From: an uncultured Nostoc sp.
Lineage (GTDB): Bacteria > Cyanobacteriota > Cyanobacteriia > Cyanobacteriales > Nostocaceae
Length of the DNA: 64,000 nucleotides
Reading direction: 5' to 3'
Assembly: GCF_937863485.1 (NCBI RefSeq)
Contig: NZ_CALMFY010000103.1
Coordinates: 83,037-147,036 of the forward strand
Part shown: positions 32,561 to 42,232 of the stretch, piece after piece
Numbering within the stretch: the first letter of the stretch is position 1
How the letters are laid out: every line of letters begins with the position of its first letter
The notes under the pieces: model-generated
Seen by the model: only the letters and a program-made list of their open reading frames with translations
Told to the model about the DNA's origin: nothing
Database searches by the model: none
Position numbers and translations under genes: made by a program

Positions 32561-34213
32561 ATGGTTTTTAATTGGTTCCGTCGTCAATATAACGATTCCT
32601 CTAACACTCCCTCTGATCAGAAACAGGAAGAAACTCCTGCTGTACAAGAACCCCAACCAGAGCCAGCCGAAACGTCAACACCAACTGCTGAAACTGCACC
32701 AGACACAACGGCAGATTTGTTGGCGTTTGCTAAAGCTGCCTACAAAAATATTCAGCAAAAACAACAAGCTGAGGTAGTAGAAACCTCACCTGATTCAGCA
32801 CAACCTGAAACCGCAGAAACGGCAATTGCGGAAATCACTGAACCAGAAGCAACTGAGGAACGTGTTAGTACAACTGTAGAAACTCCACAGCCAGAAGTTA
32901 TCCAAGCAGCTACTGAGGAAGAAAGTACAGAAGATTCCTCAGTAGCAGCAATTCCTGAAGAGCCAGATGTCAAAAGCCCAGAAATAAAGGCAAGTGAAGT
33001 TGAACCAACGCCCATCGAACCACTAGCTACGCCAGAGGCAACACAGCCAACAGCACCAGCCACCTTATCCTTCTTAGAACGGGCGGCGGCAGAACGGCAA
33101 GCCAAGCTGGAACAACTAATAGCCACCGCCATTGAAATACCAGAACCGGAGGTAGTACAGCCAGTAGCTGCAACCTCAGAGACAGGAGAGGAAATTCCTG
33201 GACTGGTATTTGATGATGGGTTTGTCTGGTCAGCGAAAGTCCTAGCAGCTCAAGGTAGAAGTCCAGAAGAGGTTTCTATTGAAGAAATTACCTGGCTAAA
33301 AAAGCTTCGGCAAGGCTTAGACAAAACTCGTCGTAGCATCCTCAACCAACTAAAGGCGATCGTTGGTCAAGGGCCGCTAAACCTTGCTGCTGTGACAGAA
33401 ATTGAGGCATTGCTCCTGCAAGCTGATGTGGGTGTAGAGGCGACAGACTTTATTATCAATGCCCTACAGAAAAAACTTCGAGAAGAAGTCACTGCACCTG
33501 AAGAAGCGATCGCTTACCTAAAAAAAATTCTCCGGGATATGCTGGATGCACCGAGCAAAACATCTCAGAAAACTACCTTTACCATAGAAAAAGAAACCTT
33601 AAATATTTGGTTAATCACTGGGGTGAATGGTGCCGGTAAAACCACTACCATCGGCAAAATTGCCCACCTGGGACAAAAATCTGGTTATAAATGCTTGATT
33701 GGGGCAGCAGACACCTTCCGCGCCGCCGCCGTGGAACAGGTCAAGGTTTGGGGTAGTAGAAGTGGTGTAGAAGTAATTGCTAATCCTGGGAAAAATACAG
33801 ATCCGGCAGCAGTTGTATTTGATGCGATCGCTGCCGCCCAAGCGCGTCAAACAGAATTACTTTTGGTAGATACAGCTGGGCGATTGCAAAACAAGAAAAA
33901 TTTAATGGACGAACTCAGCAAAATCCGGCGAATTATCGACAAAAAAGCCCCAAATGCCAAAGTAGAATCTCTATTGGTTTTAGATGCCACTTTAGGTCAA
34001 AATGGACTGCGGCAAGCCGAAGTTTTCTCCCAAGCTGCCCAATTAAGTGGCGTTGTCTTAACCAAACTGGACGGCACCGCCAAAGGCGGTGTTGCCCTTG
34101 CCGTTGTGCAGCAGCTAGGTTTACCCATTCGCTTTATTGGTGCTGGCGAAGGAATTGAAGACCTGCGCCCCTTTTCTAGCTATGAGTTTGTCGAAGCTCT
34201 CTTGAGTGGCTAG
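32561..34213 (+). CDS. ftsY: Signal recognition particle receptor FtsY
   Basis: Acidic/Glu-rich N-terminus then NG domain: GVNGAGKTTTIGKIAHLG, DTFRAAAVEQ, DTAGRLQNKKNLMDEL, TKLDGTAKGG. Confidence 0.97.
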   Translation: MVFNWFRRQYNDSSNTPSDQKQEETPAVQEPQPEPAETSTPTAETAPDTTADLLAFAKAAYKNIQQKQQAEVVETSPDSAQPETAETAIAEITEPEATEERVSTTVETPQPEVIQAATEEESTEDSSVAAIPEEPDVKSPEIKASEVEPTPIEPLATPEATQPTAPATLSFLERAAAERQAKLEQLIATAIEIPEPEVVQPVAATSETGEEIPGLVFDDGFVWSAKVLAAQGRSPEEVSIEEITWLKKLRQGLDKTRRSILNQLKAIVGQGPLNLAAVTEIEALLLQADVGVEATDFIINALQKKLREEVTAPEEAIAYLKKILRDMLDAPSKTSQKTTFTIEKETLNIWLITGVNGAGKTTTIGKIAHLGQKSGYKCLIGAADTFRAAAVEQVKVWGSRSGVEVIANPGKNTDPAAVVFDAIAAAQARQTELLLVDTAGRLQNKKNLMDELSKIRRIIDKKAPNAKVESLLVLDATLGQNGLRQAEVFSQAAQLSGVVLTKLDGTAKGGVALAVVQQLGLPIRFIGAGEGIEDLRPFSSYEFVEALLSG

Positions 34214-34539
34214 TTGAAAAATTTATAGTTAAAAATTTTTCTTGACAAACTGATAAATTTAGGGATGACTAATCTGGTATTATCACTCGAACTAATTAGA
34301 AACAAAATACTGGAAACAGCTCAAGTCCTAAAATCATGAGTTTGCCACAATAGATGGGTGAGTTTTGCTAAAATTTCAAGCTAATGCCCTTTTTTCACGC
34401 CCTGAATGGGCTTTTTAAAGGTAGCAGCGGGCATTTATTTGCAACACATAAAAGCCCGTAAACTCGCATCTTGCAGCAATTTAAAGGGCAGTCGAGACGC
34501 TTACCCCCCATAAATATAACTATTGTGGGATGGACAGCA

Positions 34540-34845
34540 GTCTGAGCTATGAGTAGTGCGTTGGGGAGCCAGCGCGGGTGAGTCCAGCACTGAGGGAGGG
34601 TGTTATCCTCCGCAAGTGACTGGTATTAGCTATGGCGATTTAAAGCAACCGCGTTAGCGAGTCGAAAGAGGTGCATGCTGCACGTAACTTACTTAAGAGT
34701 AGGAGTACGAGTGTCAGTTGTTTGCCCAGCGCTGACCTCAGGAAAAGGACGGCTTCCGACCATCAGAACTTCGGAGAATCGTCCACTGTGGACTCAAAAA
34801 GCAAATTGGTGTAAGTAAGCTGGTTCAACACTCCCAGGTGCATTC
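34540..34845. ncRNA. Candidate structured RNA; strand and boundaries uncertain
   Basis: Multiple hairpins: GGAGG/CCTCC (34595/34607), GTGCA/TGCAC (34671/34679), GTCAG/CTGAC (34713/34732), nested GGACG/CGTCC (34747/34780) over TCCGA/TCGGA, enclosed by CTTACTTA/TAAGTAAG (34688/34812); no ORF. Confidence 0.4.
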
Positions 34846-35697
34846 TCAGATATTATTTGCAAAAGTATCACAAATATTTTTTGTAGTAAATCGAGAGGTT
34901 TGAACTCTGATAGTTAAATGACAACACTCTTTCTGGTTTTTGACTTAAAGTTCTTGGAGGAGATTTTTCTAGATTTAGTGTCATCTCTTGTATTGATATC
35001 TTACACTTACCAAATGACTCCCACCTAAAATCAATTACAGGTTAATGCTTTAAGTCTGTTATCACTGGCTCGAAAGATTAAGTTATCTCACTTTTATTCC
35101 GTTTCATTGGGTTTAATTTTTGTATATTGAGCAAGTCAAAATTTACAAAACGAGAAATTTAAAATGAAAAAGCTCAATATTGGCGATTATTCCGGCAATT
35201 ATGGGATACAAATTAAGTATTTGAAGACTTATTTACATATTCTCAGGTTTGGGAATGAATGTAAGTCTGTTTTTTCCCAAACCAAGCTCGATTTTAGCGC
35301 TGATAGAGGTTTTCACGAAAAAGACTTCTAGTCTCCTAGTTGTCTCTGCCCAAATAGTGACTCTGAAAACGTTATAAATTATTCTTGGAATAAAGTATTT
35401 TTATTACTTTAGAGATATGCTTTGGGAATTAAGTTATGAAAAAATGAAAAACTTTCTTAATTATCACCGAAACTAGTAATTTTTACGGGTTGGGTTTTGA
35501 CTAAAAATACATGATTTTAAATTACTAATTTTCCGTCAAAAATATAATAAGCAAATAAAATACTCATAAAAGTTGCTTGTTACGTCTTTATACTCTTGCT
35601 AAAGTGACAAGTCTTGTCTAAATATGGTTTAGCAATGCCAAAGCCAAAAGATTTATAAGTAATCTAAAATCTGCCAATATAAAGTGCAATAGTACCT

Positions 35698-37089
35698 GTG
35701 CCTGTGTCTCAACTGCCCTCTCAACCCACTGACAACAATAGTAGTACCGCGACGGATGTCACACCAGTCGTGGCACTCAAAGAACTCGTGGCAAGGTTAC
35801 ACCGGGAACAGAACAAAATTCAAGATTTGCTAAGTTCTTTAGGATTTGCCCTGAGAAGTTTCAATAATTTGAATCAGTTTTTGGAACTGATCCCGCTGAT
35901 GGCAACAAGAGTGACAGATGCAGACGGTAGCGCCCTCTTCCTCTACAAACCTAATGGTCAAGTCAGGTTAGAGCAGTTACATTGGCAAGATAGTCGTCAA
36001 CGAAAAAATATCCGCAAAGCGCTAGAAATAGCCAGCAGTCAAATCACACTTATGCCCAATACTGCCCCTCTAGCTAATGCCACGGGGATAATGGAAGACC
36101 AGATGCATCGCTATTTGGGGCCAGATGTGCAAATCTTTGGTACGGCGATTCTGGTGAAGCATACAGAACGGGGATGGCTCTATGTCTTGAGCCGCGATCC
36201 AGAATATAGTTGGACAGAAACTAGGCAAAAGTTAGTTAGGTTAGTGGCAGACCAAACAGCAGTAGCGATCGAAAACGATGAACTAGCTGTAGAATTAAGA
36301 AAAAAAGAACGCCTAGACCAAGAACTAGAAATTGGCGCAGAAATTCAACGGCGACTTCTGCCACGTCAATGCCCGATAATCCCTGGTGCTGTCCTAGCGG
36401 CACGTTGTAAACCTGCCAATCGCGTTGGCGGAGACTACTACGACTTTATTGCTACGAATCACAATAAGATTCAGCCCAAGACCAAAGGCAGCACGGAAAC
36501 TAGTCGCTGGGGTTTAGTTATTGGAGATGTCATGGGCAAAGGTGTCCCCGCTGGGCTGATTATGACGATGATGCGGGGAATGCTACGGGGAGAAGTGCTA
36601 CATGGTAATTCCCCAGCAGGAATTCTGCAAAACTTAAATAGAGTTATGTATGCAGATTTGGACAATTCCCAGCGTTTTGTAACGCTATTTTACTCAGAAT
36701 ATAATCCCCATAACCGAATTTTATCTTATAGTAATGCGGCACATAATCCTCCCTTATGGTGGCACGCAGCCACGAAAACTGTCAGCCGTTTAGATACTTT
36801 AGGAATGTTAATCGGTTTGGATGCTAACAGCCAATATGAAGATGCCCAGGCACAGTTAGAGCCTGGGGATACAATTATTTACTATACAGATGGCTTGACC
36901 GATGCTGCTGCCGCTGGTGGCGATCGCTTCGATGAAGACAACTTTGTCACTAGCTTCAATACGGCTTGCAAGTACTGCAATGGCCCACAGGAGATTGTGG
37001 ATTACCTATTTGACCAAGTTCAGCAATTCATTGGTGCTGATAGGCAAAACACTGATGATATGACACTAGTTGTTCTGCAAATTTTATAG
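35698..37089 (+). CDS. SpoIIE/RsbU-type PP2C phosphatase with N-terminal GAF-like domain
   Basis: LEIGAEIQRRLLPRQCP, ANRVGGDYYDFI, WGLVIGDVMGKGVPAGLIMTMMRGMLR, GDTIIYYTDGLTDA; GTG start. Confidence 0.9.
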   Translation: MPVSQLPSQPTDNNSSTATDVTPVVALKELVARLHREQNKIQDLLSSLGFALRSFNNLNQFLELIPLMATRVTDADGSALFLYKPNGQVRLEQLHWQDSRQRKNIRKALEIASSQITLMPNTAPLANATGIMEDQMHRYLGPDVQIFGTAILVKHTERGWLYVLSRDPEYSWTETRQKLVRLVADQTAVAIENDELAVELRKKERLDQELEIGAEIQRRLLPRQCPIIPGAVLAARCKPANRVGGDYYDFIATNHNKIQPKTKGSTETSRWGLVIGDVMGKGVPAGLIMTMMRGMLRGEVLHGNSPAGILQNLNRVMYADLDNSQRFVTLFYSEYNPHNRILSYSNAAHNPPLWWHAATKTVSRLDTLGMLIGLDANSQYEDAQAQLEPGDTIIYYTDGLTDAAAAGGDRFDEDNFVTSFNTACKYCNGPQEIVDYLFDQVQQFIGADRQNTDDMTLVVLQIL

Positions 37090-37151
37090 TCATTTACCCA
37101 TAATAAAACTATCCCACCCGCACTGGGGCGCACCCTGACGCCACTTGCTTC

Positions 37152-37237
37152 TCCCTACAGCCCTTCTATCTTAAGGAGACGCTCTTGCATTCGGGCATCC
37201 TACGGCAGGCGCTAGCCTCTGGCAATGTGAAAAGGGC
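37152..37237. repeat. Dispersed repeat module (long form)
   Basis: TCCCTACAGCCCTTCTATCTTAAGGAGACGCTCTTGCATTCGGGCATCCTACGGCAGGCGCTAGCCTCTGGCAATGTGAAAAGGGC. Confidence 0.88.
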
Positions 37238-37883
37238 ATTGCCTCGCTCAACGCAGTGGCTACTCTTGCCACCCCCACCAAATCATAGATTTGGTAGCCA
37301 ACTTTCGTAGTTGCGCGTCTGAATCCCCCACTGATAGCCAGTGGTAGCGAGTCTCTTGGCGTCTTGATTCTGATTCCTAGATTTTAAATAGGTAAATTCT
37401 TCTTCAATTATTTTTTCTTTGACTTTCTGTAGCGATCGCCCAAATGGCCGCACACCAACCTTTTTTAGTGAATCGTTTGTGTTTAGCCTTTAGAATAATA
37501 CATAAAAAATGATCCTTAGAATACTTTTCTGTTCAAGTAAAAACTATATATTTTGCACATCTAGCACAGTAGGAAACGCCGAGGGGGAGACCAGGTAAAA
37601 GGTAAAATGTACAAGGTAAAAAGTAAAAGGTAAATTTACTTCTTCATTTTTGCTTTCTTTCTATCCTTGTGACGCAAGCATTTGGCCTGCTCCGTTTTGG
37701 CGTTTTTATTTTTCCTTTCTCCGCCGTAGCAAGTTCACAACAGCAACGACGGAGTTTTGCTTTGTTTATTTCTCAAGTCTAGACTTGTTTGTTTTCAAGT
37801 TCCTTGGTATTTAAGTTAATAACCTTCATTTAATGATTTGTCAAGATATTTATAAAAATATTTTAAATTCAGAATTCAGATGG

Positions 37884-39167
37884 CTATTCTTGCGCCCCAG
37901 CTTTTTGTAGACTCCGCACCACATTTTTATAACCATTAAATTCTGCAATCATCAAAGCAGTATAACCACCACGGTTTTTCAAATTCACATCTGCCCCAGC
38001 TTGGAGTAATACCTGCACGATTTCGTCATAACCTGCTGAGGCAGCCCACATCAAAGATGTTGCCCTGGCTGAGTCTTGAAAATTCACATCTGCCCCCTTT
38101 GCCAGCAGCAAATGTATAATCTCTGTGTGCTTGCGTTCGGTTGCCTTGATCAAAGCAGTTTTACCATCATCCCCCGGTGTCTTGACATCAGCACCATAGT
38201 CTAGCAACACTTTCACTGTTTGGGTGTGTCCTTGTGATGCAGCCAATGTCAAAGGTAGTTCACCAAGATTTTTACCATTAATATCTCCCCCAGAACGCAG
38301 CAGTGCCTCGACAATTTGGCTATGTCCCTGCAATGCTGCTACAAGCAGTGGCGTATCACCCAGGTGGTTCCTAATTTGGGCATCTGCACCCCTGTTAAGT
38401 AACACTTGTACGACATCAATGTAGCCTTCCACAACGGCAAGGTGTAGGGCAGTTTCACCATCTTGATCTTGGAGATTAATCTCGGCACCTCGATCTAGTA
38501 AAGCTGCTGCAATCTCACTGTGTCCCGCTGCTGCTGCTGCCGATAGGGCAATTCCACCATTAGCGTTTTTCACATTCACATCAGCCCCTGCTGCTAGCAG
38601 TGCTTCCACAATCTCCAGATGTCCCAAGTCTGCCGCTAATGTTAAGAGTGTCTCACCCTCCTCATCTCGGATATTGACATCGGCACCAGTTTGAAGAATT
38701 GCTTCTATAACTTCTATTTGTCCCTGCTTAACGGCGATTTTCAAGGCAGCATCATCATCTTTATCTTTGATATTCACCTTCGCACCAGCAGCCAATAAGA
38801 CTCGCACTATATCTACATGGCCTTTGAGTACTGCTGCCATTAAAGCTGTGCTGCCATCTTCATTAGTGGCATTTACATCAGCACCTTTGGATAGTAAAAG
38901 CTGCACAATGTCAAACTGTTTGGCACTAGCTGCCAACATCAAAGCTGTCAAACCATAGAGTTTTCTTTTCAAGTTGATATTTGCCCCAGCATCCAGCAGC
39001 GATCGCACAATTTCGGTATAGCCTAAATTGGCAGCAAACATTAACGCCGTCGTGCCTTGGCGATCGCACGTGTCCACCAAGGCACCAGCACTTAGTAGCG
39101 CACATAGCCCCTTAATATCACCACTTTTAGCAGCTTTCAGCAGCAAAGTATCGTTGTTTTCAGTCAT
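37884..39167 (-). CDS. Ankyrin repeat protein (about 12 repeats)
   Basis: Repeated GxTALMxAAxxGHxEIVxxLLxAGADVN units across 427 aa. Confidence 0.95.
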   Translation of the reverse strand: MTENNDTLLLKAAKSGDIKGLCALLSAGALVDTCDRQGTTALMFAANLGYTEIVRSLLDAGANINLKRKLYGLTALMLAASAKQFDIVQLLLSKGADVNATNEDGSTALMAAVLKGHVDIVRVLLAAGAKVNIKDKDDDAALKIAVKQGQIEVIEAILQTGADVNIRDEEGETLLTLAADLGHLEIVEALLAAGADVNVKNANGGIALSAAAAAGHSEIAAALLDRGAEINLQDQDGETALHLAVVEGYIDVVQVLLNRGADAQIRNHLGDTPLLVAALQGHSQIVEALLRSGGDINGKNLGELPLTLAASQGHTQTVKVLLDYGADVKTPGDDGKTALIKATERKHTEIIHLLLAKGADVNFQDSARATSLMWAASAGYDEIVQVLLQAGADVNLKNRGGYTALMIAEFNGYKNVVRSLQKAGAQE

Positions 39168-39377
39168 GGATAAGATCCCACACAGGGGGTTTTGTTCGTC
39201 TACCCTTAAAATTCAGTCTGAGATTGTTTATCCACTTTGGCAAGAGGGCGAAGCAAAATAGTAGGGGAGATGGGAGAACAGAATTTTCCTTATTCTCTTT
39301 TACTCTGTGCAGCTTTAACCACAGAAACTAGAGTTATGCTAATTTTTATGAAGATTTAATAATTAGGCGAGAACACA

Positions 39378-39848
39378 ATGAGTCTGCAACTTACTCCATC
39401 AATTAAATATTGGCTGAACTTCATTCATCCGGTGCTCATGTGGGCACTATTAGCACTCTCAATTTATGCTGCCTACTTGGGGCTGCAAGTACAGCATACC
39501 AGAAATGCTAAGGGGGAAGAAAAGAAAGAACTGATTAAAGGTAGATATAACGTCAGACACTACCAAATCGGGTCTATACTCCTAGCTTTGATGGTGGCAG
39601 GTGCGATCGGTGCAATGGCTGTCACTTACATCAATAATGGTAAGTTATTTTTCGGATCTCACCTACTAGCAGGGCTGGGTATGATGAGTTTGATTGCATT
39701 TTCTGCTGCTTTGTCTCCTTATATGCAGAAAGGGGCAAATTGGGCGCGTGCAACTCACATTTTGTTGAATTCTATCCTTTTGGGACTTTTTGCTTGGCAG
39801 GCTGTTACTGGCGTGCAAATTGTCCAAAGAATTCTGACTCAAGCATAG
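39378..39848 (+). CDS. DUF4079-like membrane protein
   Basis: 156 aa, four predicted TM helices; FIHPVLMWALLALSIYAAYLGLQVQHTR...RYNVRHYQIGSILLALMV. Confidence 0.75.
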   Translation: MSLQLTPSIKYWLNFIHPVLMWALLALSIYAAYLGLQVQHTRNAKGEEKKELIKGRYNVRHYQIGSILLALMVAGAIGAMAVTYINNGKLFFGSHLLAGLGMMSLIAFSAALSPYMQKGANWARATHILLNSILLGLFAWQAVTGVQIVQRILTQA

Positions 39849-39860
39849 ATTAAGTAGTAG

Positions 39861-39896
39861 TTTGTCATTTGTCACTAATTTTTGACAAATGACAAA
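39861..39896. terminator. Probable bidirectional terminator between convergent genes
   Basis: Perfect 14-bp IR TTTGTCATTTGTCA-ctaatttt-TGACAAATGACAAA followed by an A/T tract, in the 62-nt gap between convergent genes. Confidence 0.7.
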
Positions 39897-39910
39897 AAAT
39901 AACTGTTGAA

Positions 39911-40585
39911 TCACTGCTTTTGCTTAGAATTAGCAGCAAAAGGTATTTTCAAAGATTTATGAAAATCTTCCTGAACTTTGCGAGTTAAGCGGCGAGAGAC
40001 TTGGCGGACAATTTGGTTAAGTAAGCGATCGCCTGTAGATTGAATTATAGACTTGGGTAATCGCTGAATAAACCTGGGAAAGTGCAAATCAACCATTAAA
40101 TCCAATTCCCATTCAACTTTGGTAACCTCACCCATGTTAGTGGAAGCATCGTTTTCTATTAATTGTAGAGATGCCCGATAGTCTACGTCATAACCAGGCG
40201 GTTGGTAATCAGGAATGGGGATTGTACGGATGCGGTAAATACCCTCCTCTGGAGGCAACAATTCCAAACCAATTTTCGGTTCTACTTCATAACCAAAAGC
40301 ACCAAAACGACCAATTACTAAAGCATAGCCATTTTCCCCAAGTAATTGTACCTTCATGGGTTCAGCGCAACGACAAAACCATGAGGCGTGAGCATTGAGA
40401 TACTCAGCAACCTTCTGGGCTGGGGCAGGCATTTCCATAAAATCTTGATAATGACCAGAAAATTTTGTAAGCGTCGCTACATTTTCTTCTGTTAATGTGT
40501 CCTCAGCTTCTTGTTGGCTGGACGCTAGAGGTAAAACTGCTTCTGTTATTTCCCAGGATTTATATTCGCCTTTTGTTGAAAGCAT
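39911..40585 (-). CDS. DUF1997 domain-containing protein
   Basis: FSGHYQDFMEMPAPAQKVAEYLNAHASWFCRCAEPMKVQLLGENGYALVIGRFGAFGYEVEPKIGLEL. Confidence 0.78.
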   Translation of the reverse strand: MLSTKGEYKSWEITEAVLPLASSQQEAEDTLTEENVATLTKFSGHYQDFMEMPAPAQKVAEYLNAHASWFCRCAEPMKVQLLGENGYALVIGRFGAFGYEVEPKIGLELLPPEEGIYRIRTIPIPDYQPPGYDVDYRASLQLIENDASTNMGEVTKVEWELDLMVDLHFPRFIQRLPKSIIQSTGDRLLNQIVRQVSRRLTRKVQEDFHKSLKIPFAANSKQKQ

Positions 40586-40763
40586 AAATGCATTACTGTA
40601 TATTTTGGCGTTGATCTATATTAATAATTCCCCATGCGCCTGGGTGATTTCGCATTCAGATCCTATTTTGACCGAAACCTCATTAATCTGCCATTACCTC
40701 CATAGAATTACTAAAATAAAGAACTGAACAAGCACACAATAGTTTCCCAGGATAGCATTTCTC

Positions 40764-41420
40764 ATGAAAGCATTTGTAGCAGGGGCAACGGGTGAAACAG
40801 GTCGTCGGATTGTGCAAGAATTAATAGCGCGGAATATTCCCGTCCGAGCCTTGGTGCGGGATGTAGAGAAAGCCAAAGGTATTCTGTCTCCTGAAGTCGA
40901 ATTAGTGGTAGGCGACGTGTTACAACCAGAAAGTCTGACTGCTGGGTTGGGAGATAGCACAGTTCTGTTGGTTGCTACTGGGGCAAAACCTAGCTTTGAC
41001 CCCACTGGCCCCTATAAGGTAGATTTTGAAGGGAGTAAAAATTTAGTAGATGCTGCTAAGGTAAAGGGAATTGAGCATTTTGTCTTCGTTTCTTCATTGT
41101 GTACTTCCCAGCTTTTCCATCCGCTAAACTTGTTTTGGCTGATTTTGGTGTGGAAAAAACAAGCTGAAGAGTATATCCAGAAAAGTGGCCTTACCTATAC
41201 GATTGTGCGACCTGGTGGGTTGAAGAATGAAGATAACCTCGACGCGATCGTGATGCAGAGTGCTGATACACTGTTCGACGGTAGCATCCCCAGGCAAAAA
41301 GTCGCCCAAGTTGCTGTTGAAGCGCTGTTTGAAGCAGATGCACGCAATAAACTTGTCGAAATTGTTGCAAAACCTGAAGCAGCCTCAAAAAGCTTTAAGG
41401 AGCTATTTCAACAGTGCTGA
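40764..41420 (+). CDS. NAD(P)-binding atypical SDR family oxidoreductase
   Basis: FVAGATGETGRRIVQELIARNIPVRALVRD; GIEHFVFVSSL; YTIVRPGGLKNE. Confidence 0.88.
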   Translation: MKAFVAGATGETGRRIVQELIARNIPVRALVRDVEKAKGILSPEVELVVGDVLQPESLTAGLGDSTVLLVATGAKPSFDPTGPYKVDFEGSKNLVDAAKVKGIEHFVFVSSLCTSQLFHPLNLFWLILVWKKQAEEYIQKSGLTYTIVRPGGLKNEDNLDAIVMQSADTLFDGSIPRQKVAQVAVEALFEADARNKLVEIVAKPEAASKSFKELFQQC

Positions 41421-41638
41421 TATTCGATTGGATTCTATTCCCCAAAATGATCGGCTCACATCTTCATGGAAAAGCGATGTCTACGATGGTCACTGAGCGG
41501 CTGATGAGCGCAGCGATGCACTGAGCTTGTCGTTGGCGCAGCCTCTCGTAGACAAGTGTCGAACCATGTCTTACCCCTACGGGGATCTTGCTAGCAAGAG
41601 CGTCTCCAAGAGTTGTGCAGGCTATGACGCTCTCTTAC

Positions 41639-41737
41639 GAGACGCTGCGCGTAGCTTGCTTCCCCGTAAGGGTACGAATACTCGCTAACGCAACTCTTGG
41701 AGACGCTGCGCGTAACTTGCTTCCCCGTAGGGGTACG
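41639..41737. repeat. Two direct copies (38 bp, 61-bp period) of GAGACGCTGCGCGTARCTTGCTTCCCCGTARGGGTACG
   Basis: 41639-41676 and 41700-41737; 2 differences. Confidence 0.92.
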
Positions 41738-41948
41738 CTATCGGCGTCGCACTTTGTCAATTAGCTTACCTCATCTAAATTGACCGCCCCTTGATTTCAC
41801 TCCCGAAAGCGATCGCTGCATCCCACACCCAAAACGTAGGGTTAAAGCGCATTTCTGATCCGGCGGTTTACTCCTACACTTATTCATGATAGACAAGCGA
41901 TCGCTCTCTTATTACCTTCATCTTCACAAAAGTGATATAAAATCACTT

Positions 41949-42138
41949 TTATTGTGGGAAGTACTCACTGTTAAAAATATCTTCAGGAGTCAAAGGGCAT
42001 TGTTCTGGGAAAATCTCAGGCGTTAAACCTGTTTTTTGAATTGCTTGTCTTCTGGCTTTAATATAAACTGCACCTAAGCAGTTAAGAGAATAGGTGTGAA
42101 CTTTGTCAGAATGAGTTCGTCGATGATTTTTGTTAGCA
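41949..42138 (-). pseudogene. C-terminal fragment of a DUF29-like protein
   Basis: Reverse-strand reading ...LNCLGAVYIKARRQAIQKTGLTPEIFPEQCPLTPEDIFNSEYFPQ*, resembling DUF29 C-termini; no upstream start or N-terminal domain found. Confidence 0.45.
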
Positions 42139-42232
42139 AAGAGAGCGAATTTGAAGGAGTCGGACTCTGAAAGGCTTTGAATTCAAAGGTGTTGAAAAAC
42201 TTATTGGGCCAATAGCCGCGCTTCTCGGCTTT

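Noticed and set aside
34540-34845. RNase P RNA, tmRNA or SRP RNA
   Set aside because: Diagnostic core motifs not present on reading; kept only as an unassigned structured candidate
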